Below are positions 16,246 to 23,953 of a stretch of DNA of 26,861 nt, piece by piece (position 1 is the stretch's first letter; every line of letters begins with the position of its first letter). A program made the translations under genes and the position numbers. Source of the DNA: CAZCFB01 sp964511535 (GTDB lineage: Bacteria > Myxococcota_A > Polyangia > GCA-2747355 > CAZCFB01); assembly GCA_964511535.1 (NCBI GenBank), contig CAZEFW010000134.1, positions 1-26,861 on the forward strand. The letters run 5' to 3'. Below the pieces are notes generated by a model that was not told where the DNA came from, did no database searches, and saw only the letters and a program-made list of their open reading frames with translations.

Positions 16246-18605
16246 TATTGCGGGGTGAGGGCATCCCCGGACTCCCATCGCACGCGTTGCTGCCAATCAC
16301 TCACCAGCAGGACCATCCCATTGGGCAGCGAGAGCCCGGCGAGAGACTCCAGGGCCTTGCCCGCCGCGCCGAGCTTGCCCCTGCGATGCAGACACCGGGC
16401 CTGGGTCAGGTACGCCTCCACGAGGAAGTCCTGGTTCGGTAAGCCGAGGCGGATGGCCTCCGCCACGGGCGCCGCCGCCAGATCGCAGTGGCGCCGGTTG
16501 GCCAGCTGCTTGGCTAACAGGTAGTGGCCCAGGCCGGAGGCGCCCTCCCCTTCCACGGGCAACAACGCCTGGATCCGCTGGGCGAGGTAGACATCGCGGC
16601 CGGGATCTCGCGGGTCGTCGGGTGCCGGGTTGATATAGCGCTGGATGAGGCGCGCCACCTCACCATCGGCCGATGCGCCCAGCCGCTTGAGCACCATGAC
16701 CCGCCGCCTGCCAGGTCCCGCGGCCAGGCCGGACGCCTCGGTGTAGCTCCGCACCGCGGCGGTGCTGTCCCCTTGCCACCAGCGCATGTCGCCCAGCAGC
16801 TCGATGACCTCCCTGCGGAGCGGCTTGCTCATGGCCGGGTGCGCCAGCAGCTTCTGGCCCGCGGCCCGGGCCTCGTCCAGACGCGCGGCCGCCACCAGGG
16901 CGTGCACCAGCTCGAAGTGGTGCCCGGGATCCCCCGGCTCGAACCGACAGATCCGCCGGTACGTGGCGATGGCGTCGGCGTGCTCGTTGCGGCCCTGGAG
17001 CGCCCTGGCCTCTGCCCGCAGGTTGGCGATCTCGTGGCCACAGACCCGGCGCATGATGCCGGGCCGCCTGAAGCGCTCCCGGGCCAGCTGCAGGGTGCGC
17101 TCGGGCACCTGCACCTCGGCGTCGAGCCAGCGGCTCCAGGCCGCCAGCAGCGACGGAAGGGAGCGGCCGTAGACCCCGAGGAAGTCCCCGCCGGTACGGT
17201 AGACCTGTTTCAATTTCTGCACCCCGTACAGCTCCACCAGCCGGCGGCAGAACGAGCCGGCCAGGGTGTAGCTGCGCCCGGCGGCGTGGGTCAGGAAGCC
17301 GGCGCCGAACAGGCTGCGCAGGGGCGGCGCCAGCCCGAGGCGGCGCAGGGCCGCGGCGTACTGGTGCGCGGTGCTGTCGCCGTAGGGGCGCCAGTCGGCG
17401 GCCACCGCCAGGCCCTCGATGAGCCCCACGTTGAACCGCGGGTGGGGCAGCGGGCTCCAGCGCCAGCTCAGGCTCACGCCGAACAGCGGGTCGCCGAACC
17501 GGGCGCCGAAAATATGGGCCAGCTCGTGCTTGAGCACCCGGTGGGGGAAGCCGAGGTCCTGCATGTAGATCTCGCCGCGCCACGGCTTCGCGATGAGGGT
17601 ACGGCCCGCGCCCATGAGCCGCCGCTTCTGGGCGGCCGAGGCGAAGATGAACGACCGGATCGCTCGCGGGGACACGCCCAGGTATGCCTCGAGCTGGGCG
17701 TAGCGGAACTCGTGGTCCCGCTTGAGCAGCGCCACCTGCCGCGGCGGCATCCTCGCCGGGTAGTGGATGGTGAAGTGCTTTGTTTTGGTCACCCCGCCCA
17801 GCTCCCGGGCCACCTGGTCTGCCGAGATGGCGAAGCCGATCTCACCACGTAGCAGGAAAAGGGTCAGCCCAAGCAGCAGGCAGGGCGCCCCGGCCAGCGC
17901 CGGCCACCAGCGACGGAGGCGCAGGCGGAGGCGAAGCTCCAGCGGGTCGAGCAGGGCCGCTGCCAGCAGCAGCGCGCCTGCAGCCCAGGCAAGGTTGTGC
18001 AGCCGGTAGATCAGCAGGGTGGCGCCGATGCTCACCGTCTCGTCGTACATCGCCCCGGGGAAGTAGCCGACGAACGGGTCGTAGGCGAAGATGGCCGGCG
18101 CGTCGTAGAAGCGCCACACGCCCCAGGCGGCCGAAGCGAAGAAGGTCGCGATGGCGCCCACGGTGCCGAGCCAGGCCCGGGGCATGGCCACGCCCCACAG
18201 GACCCCGGCGACGGTGGCCACCACCACGCTCAGCGACGGGAGCAGCGCGAAGAACGCCAGGCCCTCGAGGTAGTCGCAGTTCTTCACCCGCAGCATGTTG
18301 AGGCTGATAACGCCGAGGGGCAGCAGGAGCAGCCCCAGGTTGGCCAGCAGGGCGCGTCCGGTGAGCCGCAGCAGCGCGGCCGGGCCGCCTCCCTCGGGCA
18401 CCACCAGGCCCTCGTCTCCCTGCCGCGCGCGGGCCACCTGCGCCGAGCCCAGGTGAAGCGCGGCCAGGCTGGCGGCCACGGCCAGGCTCAGGGAGAACTC
18501 GTAGCCGAGCAGGTTGAACAGGGGCACGAAGCAGAGGGCCACGGCCAGCGCCGTGAGGAGCAGCAGCCAGGCGAGGTACCGCTTCGTGGAAAGTGCGCGG
18601 CGCAT
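16245..18605 (-). CDS. Multi-pass membrane gluzincin metallopeptidase with TPR repeats
   Basis: A 786-residue membrane protein. The N-terminal third has several hydrophobic segments (YLAWLLLLTALAVALCF, LLANLGLLLLPLGVISL, LSVVVATVAGVLWGVAM, LLLAAALL, PCLLLGLTLFLL), which place the rest beyond the inner membrane. The middle carries a zinc-peptidase site: HELAH (His360, Glu361, His364) followed by GLIEGLAV with Glu397 as likely third ligand, the gluzincin (peptidase MA-like) arrangement. The C-terminal 250 residues are helical TPR-like repeats (HADAIATYRRICRFEPGDP, RVMVLKRLG). The ATG at 18605 (MRRALSTKRYLAW) is preferred over a TTG 13 codons upstream because it opens directly into the first membrane segment. 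Substrate unknown; a role in envelope protein turnover is plausible. Confidence 0.85.
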   Translation of the reverse strand: MRRALSTKRYLAWLLLLTALAVALCFVPLFNLLGYEFSLSLAVAASLAALHLGSAQVARARQGDEGLVVPEGGGPAALLRLTGRALLANLGLLLLPLGVISLNMLRVKNCDYLEGLAFFALLPSLSVVVATVAGVLWGVAMPRAWLGTVGAIATFFASAAWGVWRFYDAPAIFAYDPFVGYFPGAMYDETVSIGATLLIYRLHNLAWAAGALLLAAALLDPLELRLRLRLRRWWPALAGAPCLLLGLTLFLLRGEIGFAISADQVARELGGVTKTKHFTIHYPARMPPRQVALLKRDHEFRYAQLEAYLGVSPRAIRSFIFASAAQKRRLMGAGRTLIAKPWRGEIYMQDLGFPHRVLKHELAHIFGARFGDPLFGVSLSWRWSPLPHPRFNVGLIEGLAVAADWRPYGDSTAHQYAAALRRLGLAPPLRSLFGAGFLTHAAGRSYTLAGSFCRRLVELYGVQKLKQVYRTGGDFLGVYGRSLPSLLAAWSRWLDAEVQVPERTLQLARERFRRPGIMRRVCGHEIANLRAEARALQGRNEHADAIATYRRICRFEPGDPGHHFELVHALVAAARLDEARAAGQKLLAHPAMSKPLRREVIELLGDMRWWQGDSTAAVRSYTEASGLAAGPGRRRVMVLKRLGASADGEVARLIQRYINPAPDDPRDPGRDVYLAQRIQALLPVEGEGASGLGHYLLAKQLANRRHCDLAAAPVAEAIRLGLPNQDFLVEAYLTQARCLHRRGKLGAAGKALESLAGLSLPNGMVLLVSDWQQRVRWESGDALTPQ

Positions 18606-18733
18606 GGTCACTTTTATAGCGTACCCTGCCCTGTTGATGTTCAATGGACTTGGCTTGCAAGGCCCGGGGCTTCATGTTTGAATTTTATAGTTAGCCAGAT
18701 TACACACCGAAGGCCGAAAGGGAGTTCAAAGCC

Positions 18734-19567
18734 ATGAGTCGACCGAGAGAAGTCGGAGGACGCCTGGTCGTCAGCCTCATCATGTTCTCTGTGCTGCTCA
18801 TGATCGCGCCGCGGGCGCGTTCAACTGAACTGTCGGAGCTGGAGCGCGCCAAGGCGATCTTCAAAAAAGCCGAGGTCCACTTCAAGCTGGGCGAGTTCAA
18901 GCAGGCCCTGCCGCTGTACAAGGAGGCGTATCGGGTCAAGGCGATCCCGGCGTTCCTGTTCAACATCGGCCAGTGCCACCGCTACCTGGGGCAGTGCGAC
19001 CAGGCCAACTTCTTCTTCCGGCAGTACCTCGCGGGGGTGCCGAACTCGCCTCACGAGGCCAAGGTCAAGGAGCTGATGGTCAGCTGCAAGCCGGCCGGGC
19101 CAGGCAAGCCGGCCGAGCCCACCAAGCCGGCCGAGCCCACCAAGCCGGCCGAGCCCACCAAGCCGGTCGAGCCCGCGAAGCCGGCCGAGCCCACGAAGCC
19201 GGCCGAGCCAACAGAACCGGTAGATCCAGGGCAGCAGGAAGGGAGCAACCTGCGTGAGGTGTTGATCTGGACCGGCGCCGGCCTCGGGGCCGCACTCCTG
19301 GTGACCGGCGCGGTCACCGGCGGCATGGCCTATGACCGGAGCCAGACCTTCAAGGATCCCGAGACGCCCTACGAGGACCTGCAGGGGCTGGAGGACTCGG
19401 GCAAGACCTTGCGCGCGGTGGCTGTGGCCTCCCTGGCAGTGGGCACGCTGGCTGTGGCTGGTTCGGTGCTGGTCTACGTCCTGTATCCAAAAGAAGAGCG
19501 CGACACCACAGTCGCGCTGGCTCCCCTGCCCTCGGGCGGGGCCATCATCCTGGGCGGGAGGTTCTGA
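18734..19567 (+). CDS. Exported TPR protein with C-terminal membrane segments, copy 1
   Basis: A 277-residue envelope protein. A signal peptide or N-terminal anchor covers residues 1-30 (LVVSLIMFSVLLMIAPRARS). TPR motifs cover about 35-115, including FKKAEVHFKLGEFKQALPLYKEAY and FLFNIGQCHRYLGQC. A linker of repeated KPAEPT follows (about 120-165). Two hydrophobic segments come next (WTGAGLGAALLVTGAVTGG and AVAVASLAVGTLAVAGSVLVY), and the tail ends GGAIILGGRF. This layout is common in myxobacterial proteins of unknown role. Paralogous to the gene at 22077. AAAGGGAG lies nine bases before the ATG. It is followed after 1 bp by the cysteine-rich lipoprotein gene, so the pair is one operon. It is divergent from the metallopeptidase gene. 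Confidence 0.88.
   Translation: MSRPREVGGRLVVSLIMFSVLLMIAPRARSTELSELERAKAIFKKAEVHFKLGEFKQALPLYKEAYRVKAIPAFLFNIGQCHRYLGQCDQANFFFRQYLAGVPNSPHEAKVKELMVSCKPAGPGKPAEPTKPAEPTKPAEPTKPVEPAKPAEPTKPAEPTEPVDPGQQEGSNLREVLIWTGAGLGAALLVTGAVTGGMAYDRSQTFKDPETPYEDLQGLEDSGKTLRAVAVASLAVGTLAVAGSVLVYVLYPKEERDTTVALAPLPSGGAIILGGRF
19088..19220 (+). repeat. Tandem 18-bp repeat encoding KPAEPT
   Basis: About seven copies of AAGCCGGCCGAGCCCACC or close variants lie inside the first TPR gene. Nucleotide identity is high even at third positions, pointing to recent slippage or unequal exchange. The repeat sets linker length between the TPR domain and the membrane segments. Confidence 0.9.
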
Positions 19568-19568
19568 G

Positions 19569-20567
19569 ATGCGCCGACTCGTGATCATCATCGCGCTGGC
19601 CGGCCTCGCCGGCTGTTGGGACTTTCCCGCCGAACGTTACGACGTCAAGGACTCGGGTCGAGACGGCGTGGTTGCAGACCAGAAGGTCAACATGGACAGG
19701 AAGAAGGTCGTGGATGTGGATGTGGCAGCCGACCTGGCCCTGGACAAGGCGGCGCCCCTCGACCTGCCGGGGGATCAGGGCCCCACTGTAGACCTCACGC
19801 AGGATCAGGGCCCCACCGCAGACCTCCCGCAGGATCAGGGCCCGACCACAGATCTCCCCCTGGATGGCCCGGGCAAGGACCTGAGCCCGGACAAGACCCC
19901 GCCCCCACCTGACCAGAAGGTGCTGCTCGGCCTGGGCAAGCCGTGCACCGCCGCAGGCCAGTGCGTCAGCGGCGTGTGCAAGGACAAGGTCTGCTGTAAC
20001 AACGCCTGCGCCGGCCCTTGCAAACGCTGCGACCAGACGGCCAGCATGGGGACCTGCGCAGACGTCGCCAACGGGCAGGACCCGGACAACGACTGCCCCG
20101 ACGATACAGCCGCCACCTGCGGCCGCGACGGCCAGTGTGATGGCAAGGGCGCCTGCCGCAAGTACGCCGCCGGCACCATTTGCGGCGCGGGCATGTGCAA
20201 GGCATCGGATCCGATCAAGGTGATCCCGCCGTCCGTCTGCACCAAGAAGAGCAGCTGCGTCAACCTGATGACCACCATCGGGGAGACCGACTGCGGCACC
20301 TACCGCTGTAACCCGGCGGGCCCTGGCTGCCACTTCCCCTGCAGTTCGGGCGCCCAGTGCAAGCCGGGCATCCAGTGCAAGGCTGGTGGAAAATGCGACG
20401 GCAAGCTGCGACCCCTGGGCGCCACATGCAAGAACAAGAACGAGTGCGCCTCGGGCTACTGCAAGGACAAGGTGTGCTGTGACAAGGACTGCAAGGGCAA
20501 GAACCACACCTGCACACAGCCCGGCGCCATGGGCCGCTGCTTCAACCTGGACTCCGGAAAGAAGTAG
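19569..20567 (+). CDS. Cysteine-rich lipoprotein with CxSGxCxDKVCC repeats, copy 1
   Basis: A 332-residue lipoprotein. MRRLVIIIALAGLAGCWDFP has lipobox LAGC. An acidic linker with three DQGPT-x-DL repeats spans about residues 25-115. The rest is a disulfide-rich domain with more than 25 Cys: GKPCTAAGQCVSGVCKDKVCCNN early and ECASGYCKDKVCCDKDC late, plus GQCDGKGACR in between. Such modules are frequent in myxobacterial surface proteins, where they are thought to form small disulfide knots; binding partners are unknown. GGGAGG seven bases before the ATG sits in the last codons of the TPR gene, giving tight coupling. Its stop is 6 bp from the convergent kinase gene. Paralogous to the gene at 22877. 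Confidence 0.9.
   Translation: MRRLVIIIALAGLAGCWDFPAERYDVKDSGRDGVVADQKVNMDRKKVVDVDVAADLALDKAAPLDLPGDQGPTVDLTQDQGPTADLPQDQGPTTDLPLDGPGKDLSPDKTPPPPDQKVLLGLGKPCTAAGQCVSGVCKDKVCCNNACAGPCKRCDQTASMGTCADVANGQDPDNDCPDDTAATCGRDGQCDGKGACRKYAAGTICGAGMCKASDPIKVIPPSVCTKKSSCVNLMTTIGETDCGTYRCNPAGPGCHFPCSSGAQCKPGIQCKAGGKCDGKLRPLGATCKNKNECASGYCKDKVCCDKDCKGKNHTCTQPGAMGRCFNLDSGKK
19773..19862 (+). repeat. Three 30-bp repeats encoding DQGPTxDLxQ
   Basis: Three consecutive copies of a 30-bp unit starting GATCAGGGCCC lie in the linker of the first cysteine-rich lipoprotein. Copies differ at a few bases. Confidence 0.85.
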
Positions 20568-20573
20568 CGCGGA

Positions 20574-21959
20574 TCAATCAGCGAAGGGATCGATGGTGCC
20601 GTGGGTGACGTCCACCTTCTTGGTCTTGCCGCCGCCCTTCCTGGGCGGCTTGCGCGGGGGCTTCTTGATCGGCCGTGGGGTGGGGCGATGGGTCGGCGGG
20701 CTGGCTGCCGCCGGGCTGGCATCGGGCGCGGCCTCGGAGGCCGCGTCGGGTTCCGCCACACCCTGATCAGGTGCGGCCGGCGTGGCCACGGGCGTCGCAG
20801 CGGGCTGCGCCGCTGGCGGCCGGGTCTTGCTGGGCAGGGGCTGCCGATCCACTGCAGGCGGCGGTACATCCGTGCCCCTGATCAGCCGCACCGCCACGCC
20901 GATGACCACCCCCACCATCACGAACACGAGCACCAGCAACAGCTTCCAGTTGACCTTGTCACTGAGCCGCTCCCCGCCTCCCACGGCCACGGTGGGGCGG
21001 AAGGCCTCGGCGCCCCCGGCGGCGTATTCTCGCGGCGCCCGCACATCCTGCAGGTAGTCCTTTAGCGCCCTGTACAGCTCACCCGCGCTCTGGAAGCGCA
21101 GCTCCGGGTCCTTGAGCAGGCAGCGAAAGATCTGCGCCTCCAGCCGCGGGTCCACACTGGTAGTGCCGCCGGTCTCCGCGGACAGCGGGGGCGGCAGGTC
21201 CTTCATCACCATGCCGTAGATCTCGCCGATGCTCTTGGCGGCGAAGGGCACCTTGCCGCACAGGAGCTCATAGAGCACCACGCCGAGAGCGTAGATGTCG
21301 GTGCGCTGGTCCACCGGCTGGGCCATGAGCTGCTCGGGGGCCATGTACTCCGGGGTCCCGATGGCCGTGCCGGGCTCGGTGAGGGGCTGCTCGCCCTCCC
21401 GCTCCATGACCCGCGCGATGCCGAAGTCGAGCAGCTTGATGCGCGGCTGCGGGTCGTCCGTGTCGAGCAGGAAGATGTTCCCCGGCTTCAGGTCGCGGTG
21501 GATGATCTTCTGGGCGTGCACGGCCTGCAGCGCGCTGGCGACCTGCAAGATGACATGCACCGCCTCCGGGGGCGACATGGTGCCGGTGTTGCGCAGGTAG
21601 TAGCCCAGGTCCTCGCCCTCGAGGTGCTCCATCACCATGTAGACCAGCGGGGGAGACTCGTCGTAGTCCTCGACGAAGTCGTTGATGTTGATGATGTTCG
21701 GGTGCCCGATCTGGTTGACCGCCCGCGCCTCGTTGAAGAAGCGGTCCACGATGTCCTGGCGCATGGTCAGCTCTGGCTTGAGCACCTTGATCGCCACCTT
21801 TCCGCCCAGCCGCGCGTGGCTCGCCAGATAGATGTCGCCCATGCCGCCCCGGGCGATGCGATGCTTCACCAGGTGGTTACCCAGCAGGCGCCCCTCGAGC
21901 ATGTGCTCGGTGCGCCGGTTCACCTGTGTGGACTTATCCGAGATATTTCCTCTGTCCAT
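20574..21959 (-). CDS. Membrane-anchored Hanks-type Ser/Thr protein kinase
   Basis: A 461-residue kinase, counting from the ATG at 21959. The catalytic domain (about 24-305) is complete: glycine loop RIARGGMGDIY, VAIK with Lys58, helix-C Glu77, HRDLKPGN (154-161, Asp156), DFG (178-180) and GTPEYMAPEQ. One transmembrane segment (about 339-359, LLLVLVFVMVGVVIGVAV) leads to an outer Pro/Ala-rich tail with Lys/Arg-Pro repeats (KKPPRKPPRKGGGK), a possible cell-wall contact. No PASTA domain is present. Alternative starts are GTG 21983 and ATG 21902; none has a strong ribosome site, and all keep the whole kinase domain. The gene lies between the two TPR/lipoprotein cassettes on the opposite strand, so their products are candidate partners or substrates (inference). 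Confidence 0.92.
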   Translation of the reverse strand: MDRGNISDKSTQVNRRTEHMLEGRLLGNHLVKHRIARGGMGDIYLASHARLGGKVAIKVLKPELTMRQDIVDRFFNEARAVNQIGHPNIININDFVEDYDESPPLVYMVMEHLEGEDLGYYLRNTGTMSPPEAVHVILQVASALQAVHAQKIIHRDLKPGNIFLLDTDDPQPRIKLLDFGIARVMEREGEQPLTEPGTAIGTPEYMAPEQLMAQPVDQRTDIYALGVVLYELLCGKVPFAAKSIGEIYGMVMKDLPPPLSAETGGTTSVDPRLEAQIFRCLLKDPELRFQSAGELYRALKDYLQDVRAPREYAAGGAEAFRPTVAVGGGERLSDKVNWKLLLVLVFVMVGVVIGVAVRLIRGTDVPPPAVDRQPLPSKTRPPAAQPAATPVATPAAPDQGVAEPDAASEAAPDASPAAASPPTHRPTPRPIKKPPRKPPRKGGGKTKKVDVTHGTIDPFAD

Positions 21960-22028
21960 GGCTGCGCTGCACGATACTATCACCTCTCCGGCAAGTGGGC
22001 AGGAATCTCACAGGCGTCTGCTCAGCGG

Positions 22029-22057
22029 TTGCCATGACGAGGGATGGCGAATACATT
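22029..22057 (+). promoter_or_regulatory. Sigma-70-like promoter for the second cassette
   Basis: TTGCCA (22029-22034), 17 bp, TACATT (22052-22057) matches the housekeeping consensus at five and four of six positions with ideal spacing. Transcription would begin near 22064, downstream of an alternative ATG at 22044, supporting the start at 22077. The call is by eye only. Confidence 0.5.
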
Positions 22058-22076
22058 TGTTGGGGCACAGACAATA

Positions 22077-22877
22077 ATGAAAGCACGTTCATACAAGAGT
22101 CCCGGCGCGGCGCGCTGGTTGGGAATCGTTGCAGCGGCGTTGATCCTGGTGGGCTCCGCGGGCAATGCCGCGGGCCAGGAAGATTTCACCAAGCTGCTGG
22201 CAGCGCAGGAGCTGTACCGGCAGGCCGAGTTCCAGTTCAAGGCCGAGCAGTACAAGCAGGCGCTCTCCCTGTACAAGAAGGCGTACGAGACCAAGCCTCT
22301 GCCCACGTTCCTGTTCAACATCGGCCAGTGCCACCACCTGCTGGGCCAGTGCCGGCTGGCGAGCGCGGTGCTGCTGCGGTTCCTCACCACCGAGCCTGAC
22401 GACAAGAAGAAGGAAGATGTCAACCGGATGATCGCTTCCTGCAAGCCAGCTCCGGGCGACTCGCCACCACCGATGGATCCGGTCACGCCGCCGGGGCCCG
22501 CCGTGGTGGAAGGAGGCCCGGGGGCGCAGCCAGGCGGCGAGGAGGACATTCTGGGTAACCGGAAGATCCTGCTCTGGGGCGGCGCAGGCCTGAGCGCCGC
22601 GCTGCTGATCACCGGCGCCGTCACCGGCGGCATGGCCCAGGCCAGGAGCAACGACTACAACGATCTCGCCACCCCGCCGGAAGACCTGGCAGACCTGCGC
22701 GAGTCGGGCATCAAGCTGCGCAACGCCGCGGTGGCCACCCTGGCGCTGGGCGCCGGCGCGGCCCTGGGCACGGCGCTGATCTACATGCTCTCTGGCCCAG
22801 CCGATGAGGAAGCGCCGTCGGTGAGCCTCGCCCCGCTGCAGGGCGGCGGCGCACTGGGCATAGGAGGGAGGTTCTGA
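22077..22877 (+). CDS. Exported TPR protein with C-terminal membrane segments, copy 2
   Basis: A 266-residue paralog of the protein at 18734, with the same order of parts. A signal peptide (WLGIVAAALILVGSAGNAAGQ) is followed by TPR motifs (LYRQAEFQFKAEQYKQALSLYKKAY, FLFNIGQCHHLLGQC). A shorter Pro/Gly linker follows, without KPAEPT repeats. The hydrophobic segments LLWGGAGLSAALLITGAVTGGMA and AAVATLALGAGAALGTALIYML come next, then a tail ending GGGALGIGGRF. Shared blocks between the copies are near-identical in the TPR and first membrane segment, while linkers differ freely. The ATG at 22077 fits the promoter seen just upstream. The stop TGA shares its A with the next ATG (TGATG), so the cysteine-rich lipoprotein is coupled to it. 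Confidence 0.88.
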   Translation: MKARSYKSPGAARWLGIVAAALILVGSAGNAAGQEDFTKLLAAQELYRQAEFQFKAEQYKQALSLYKKAYETKPLPTFLFNIGQCHHLLGQCRLASAVLLRFLTTEPDDKKKEDVNRMIASCKPAPGDSPPPMDPVTPPGPAVVEGGPGAQPGGEEDILGNRKILLWGGAGLSAALLITGAVTGGMAQARSNDYNDLATPPEDLADLRESGIKLRNAAVATLALGAGAALGTALIYMLSGPADEEAPSVSLAPLQGGGALGIGGRF

Positions 22878-23953
22878 TGCGTCGCGCGTTGATCATCGTG
22901 GGCGCCCTCGGGCTGGGCGCCTGCTGGGAGTTCCCCGAGAGCCGGCTCTACCCGGCTGACGACCTCGCGCCGCCTCCTGCCGAGGCGGGGCCTGATCTGC
23001 CCCCGCAGCCGGACATGGAGCCGGACCAGCCCCAGCCGCTGGACATGGAGCCGGATCAGCCGCAGCCGCCGGACATGGAGCCGGACCAGCCGCTGCCGCC
23101 GGACATGGCGCCGGATCTGCCCGACCCCGTGCCGGACATGGCTCCCGACCAGCAGCCGCCGCCGCCGGACATGGCGCCGGATCAGCCGCTGCCGCCGGAC
23201 ATGAGCCCCGACATCAAGCCGCCTCCGGACCTGAAGCCGCCGCCGGACATCAAACCGCCGCCGGACGTCAAGCCGCCGCCGGACACCGCGCCGCCGCTGG
23301 ACGCCGCGCCCAAGCTGAAGCTGGGCAAGCCATGCACCAGCGCCACGCAGTGCCAGAGCGGCTTCTGCGCGGACAAGGTTTGCTGCGACACTGCCTGCGC
23401 CAGCAAGTGTTCGTTCTGCTCCTTTTCGGGCAAGCGTGGCACCTGCACCCTGGTCCCCGCGGGCCAGGACCCGGTCAACGACTGCAAGCCTGAGAAGGGC
23501 AACAAGTGCGGCTTCGACGGCTTCTGCGACGGCAAGGGCGCGTGCCGGGCCCCCGCCGCCGGCTCCATCTGCAACAAGACCGGCGGCTGCAACGCCAGCA
23601 AGCCCACCCAACTGGACCTGCCGTGGATCTGCACCAAGCAGCGCAAGTGCGTCAACCTGAACACCACCGTCGGCAGCATCAACTGCGGCACCTACCTCTG
23701 CAACAAGACGACCAAGAAGTGCTGGGCGCCCTGCTCCGGCTCCGTTCAGTGCAAGAGCGGCAGCAACTGCGGCGGTAACAAGTGCGGCGGCAAGAAGTGG
23801 CCCCTCGGCACCGCTTGCACCTCCGGCGCCACCTGCGCCAGCGGCAAGTGCGTGGACAAGGTGTGCTGCGACTCTGCCTGCACGGGCAGCGGCCAGACCT
23901 GCGCCCAGAGCGGCGCCCTCGGTCGCTGCATCGACCTGACCACCGGCAAATGA
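22877..23953 (+). CDS. Cysteine-rich lipoprotein with CxSGxCxDKVCC repeats, copy 2
   Basis: A 358-residue paralog of the protein at 19569. MRRALIIVGALGLGACWEFP has lipobox LGAC and the same W-(D/E)-FP start after the Cys. A long linker (about 25-145) is built from PPDMEPDQP-type and later PPPDIK-type repeats. The disulfide-rich domain opens GKPCTSATQCQSGFCADKVCCDTAC and repeats near the end as ATCASGKCVDKVCCDSAC, with GFCDGKGACR between, in register with copy 1. Function unknown; a surface or periplasmic binding module is likely. GGGAGG precedes the ATG inside the upstream gene. The final ATGA overlaps the start of the phosphatase gene, giving a four-gene coupled operon. Confidence 0.9.
   Translation: MRRALIIVGALGLGACWEFPESRLYPADDLAPPPAEAGPDLPPQPDMEPDQPQPLDMEPDQPQPPDMEPDQPLPPDMAPDLPDPVPDMAPDQQPPPPDMAPDQPLPPDMSPDIKPPPDLKPPPDIKPPPDVKPPPDTAPPLDAAPKLKLGKPCTSATQCQSGFCADKVCCDTACASKCSFCSFSGKRGTCTLVPAGQDPVNDCKPEKGNKCGFDGFCDGKGACRAPAAGSICNKTGGCNASKPTQLDLPWICTKQRKCVNLNTTVGSINCGTYLCNKTTKKCWAPCSGSVQCKSGSNCGGNKCGGKKWPLGTACTSGATCASGKCVDKVCCDSACTGSGQTCAQSGALGRCIDLTTGK
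23010..23300 (+). repeat. Pro/Asp/Met-rich coding repeat in the lipoprotein linker
   Basis: Degenerate repeats built around CCGGACATGGAGCCGGACCAG encode PPDMEPDQ and change to PPPDIKPPPDVK toward the 3' end. They extend the linker that holds the cysteine-rich domain away from the membrane. Confidence 0.85.

Noticed and set aside
16072..16524. Possible 150-residue plus-strand gene in the kor upstream region
   Set aside because: No ribosome site and no domain pattern, and the second half is antisense to the metallopeptidase gene.
18606..18644. TTG start 13 codons upstream of the metallopeptidase ATG
   Set aside because: It has no ribosome site, and the extra residues lie before a normal signal-anchor start; kept only as an alternative.
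22044..22076. ATG 11 codons upstream of the second TPR protein
   Set aside because: It lies inside the likely promoter, upstream of the predicted transcription start, and it pushes the signal peptide inward.
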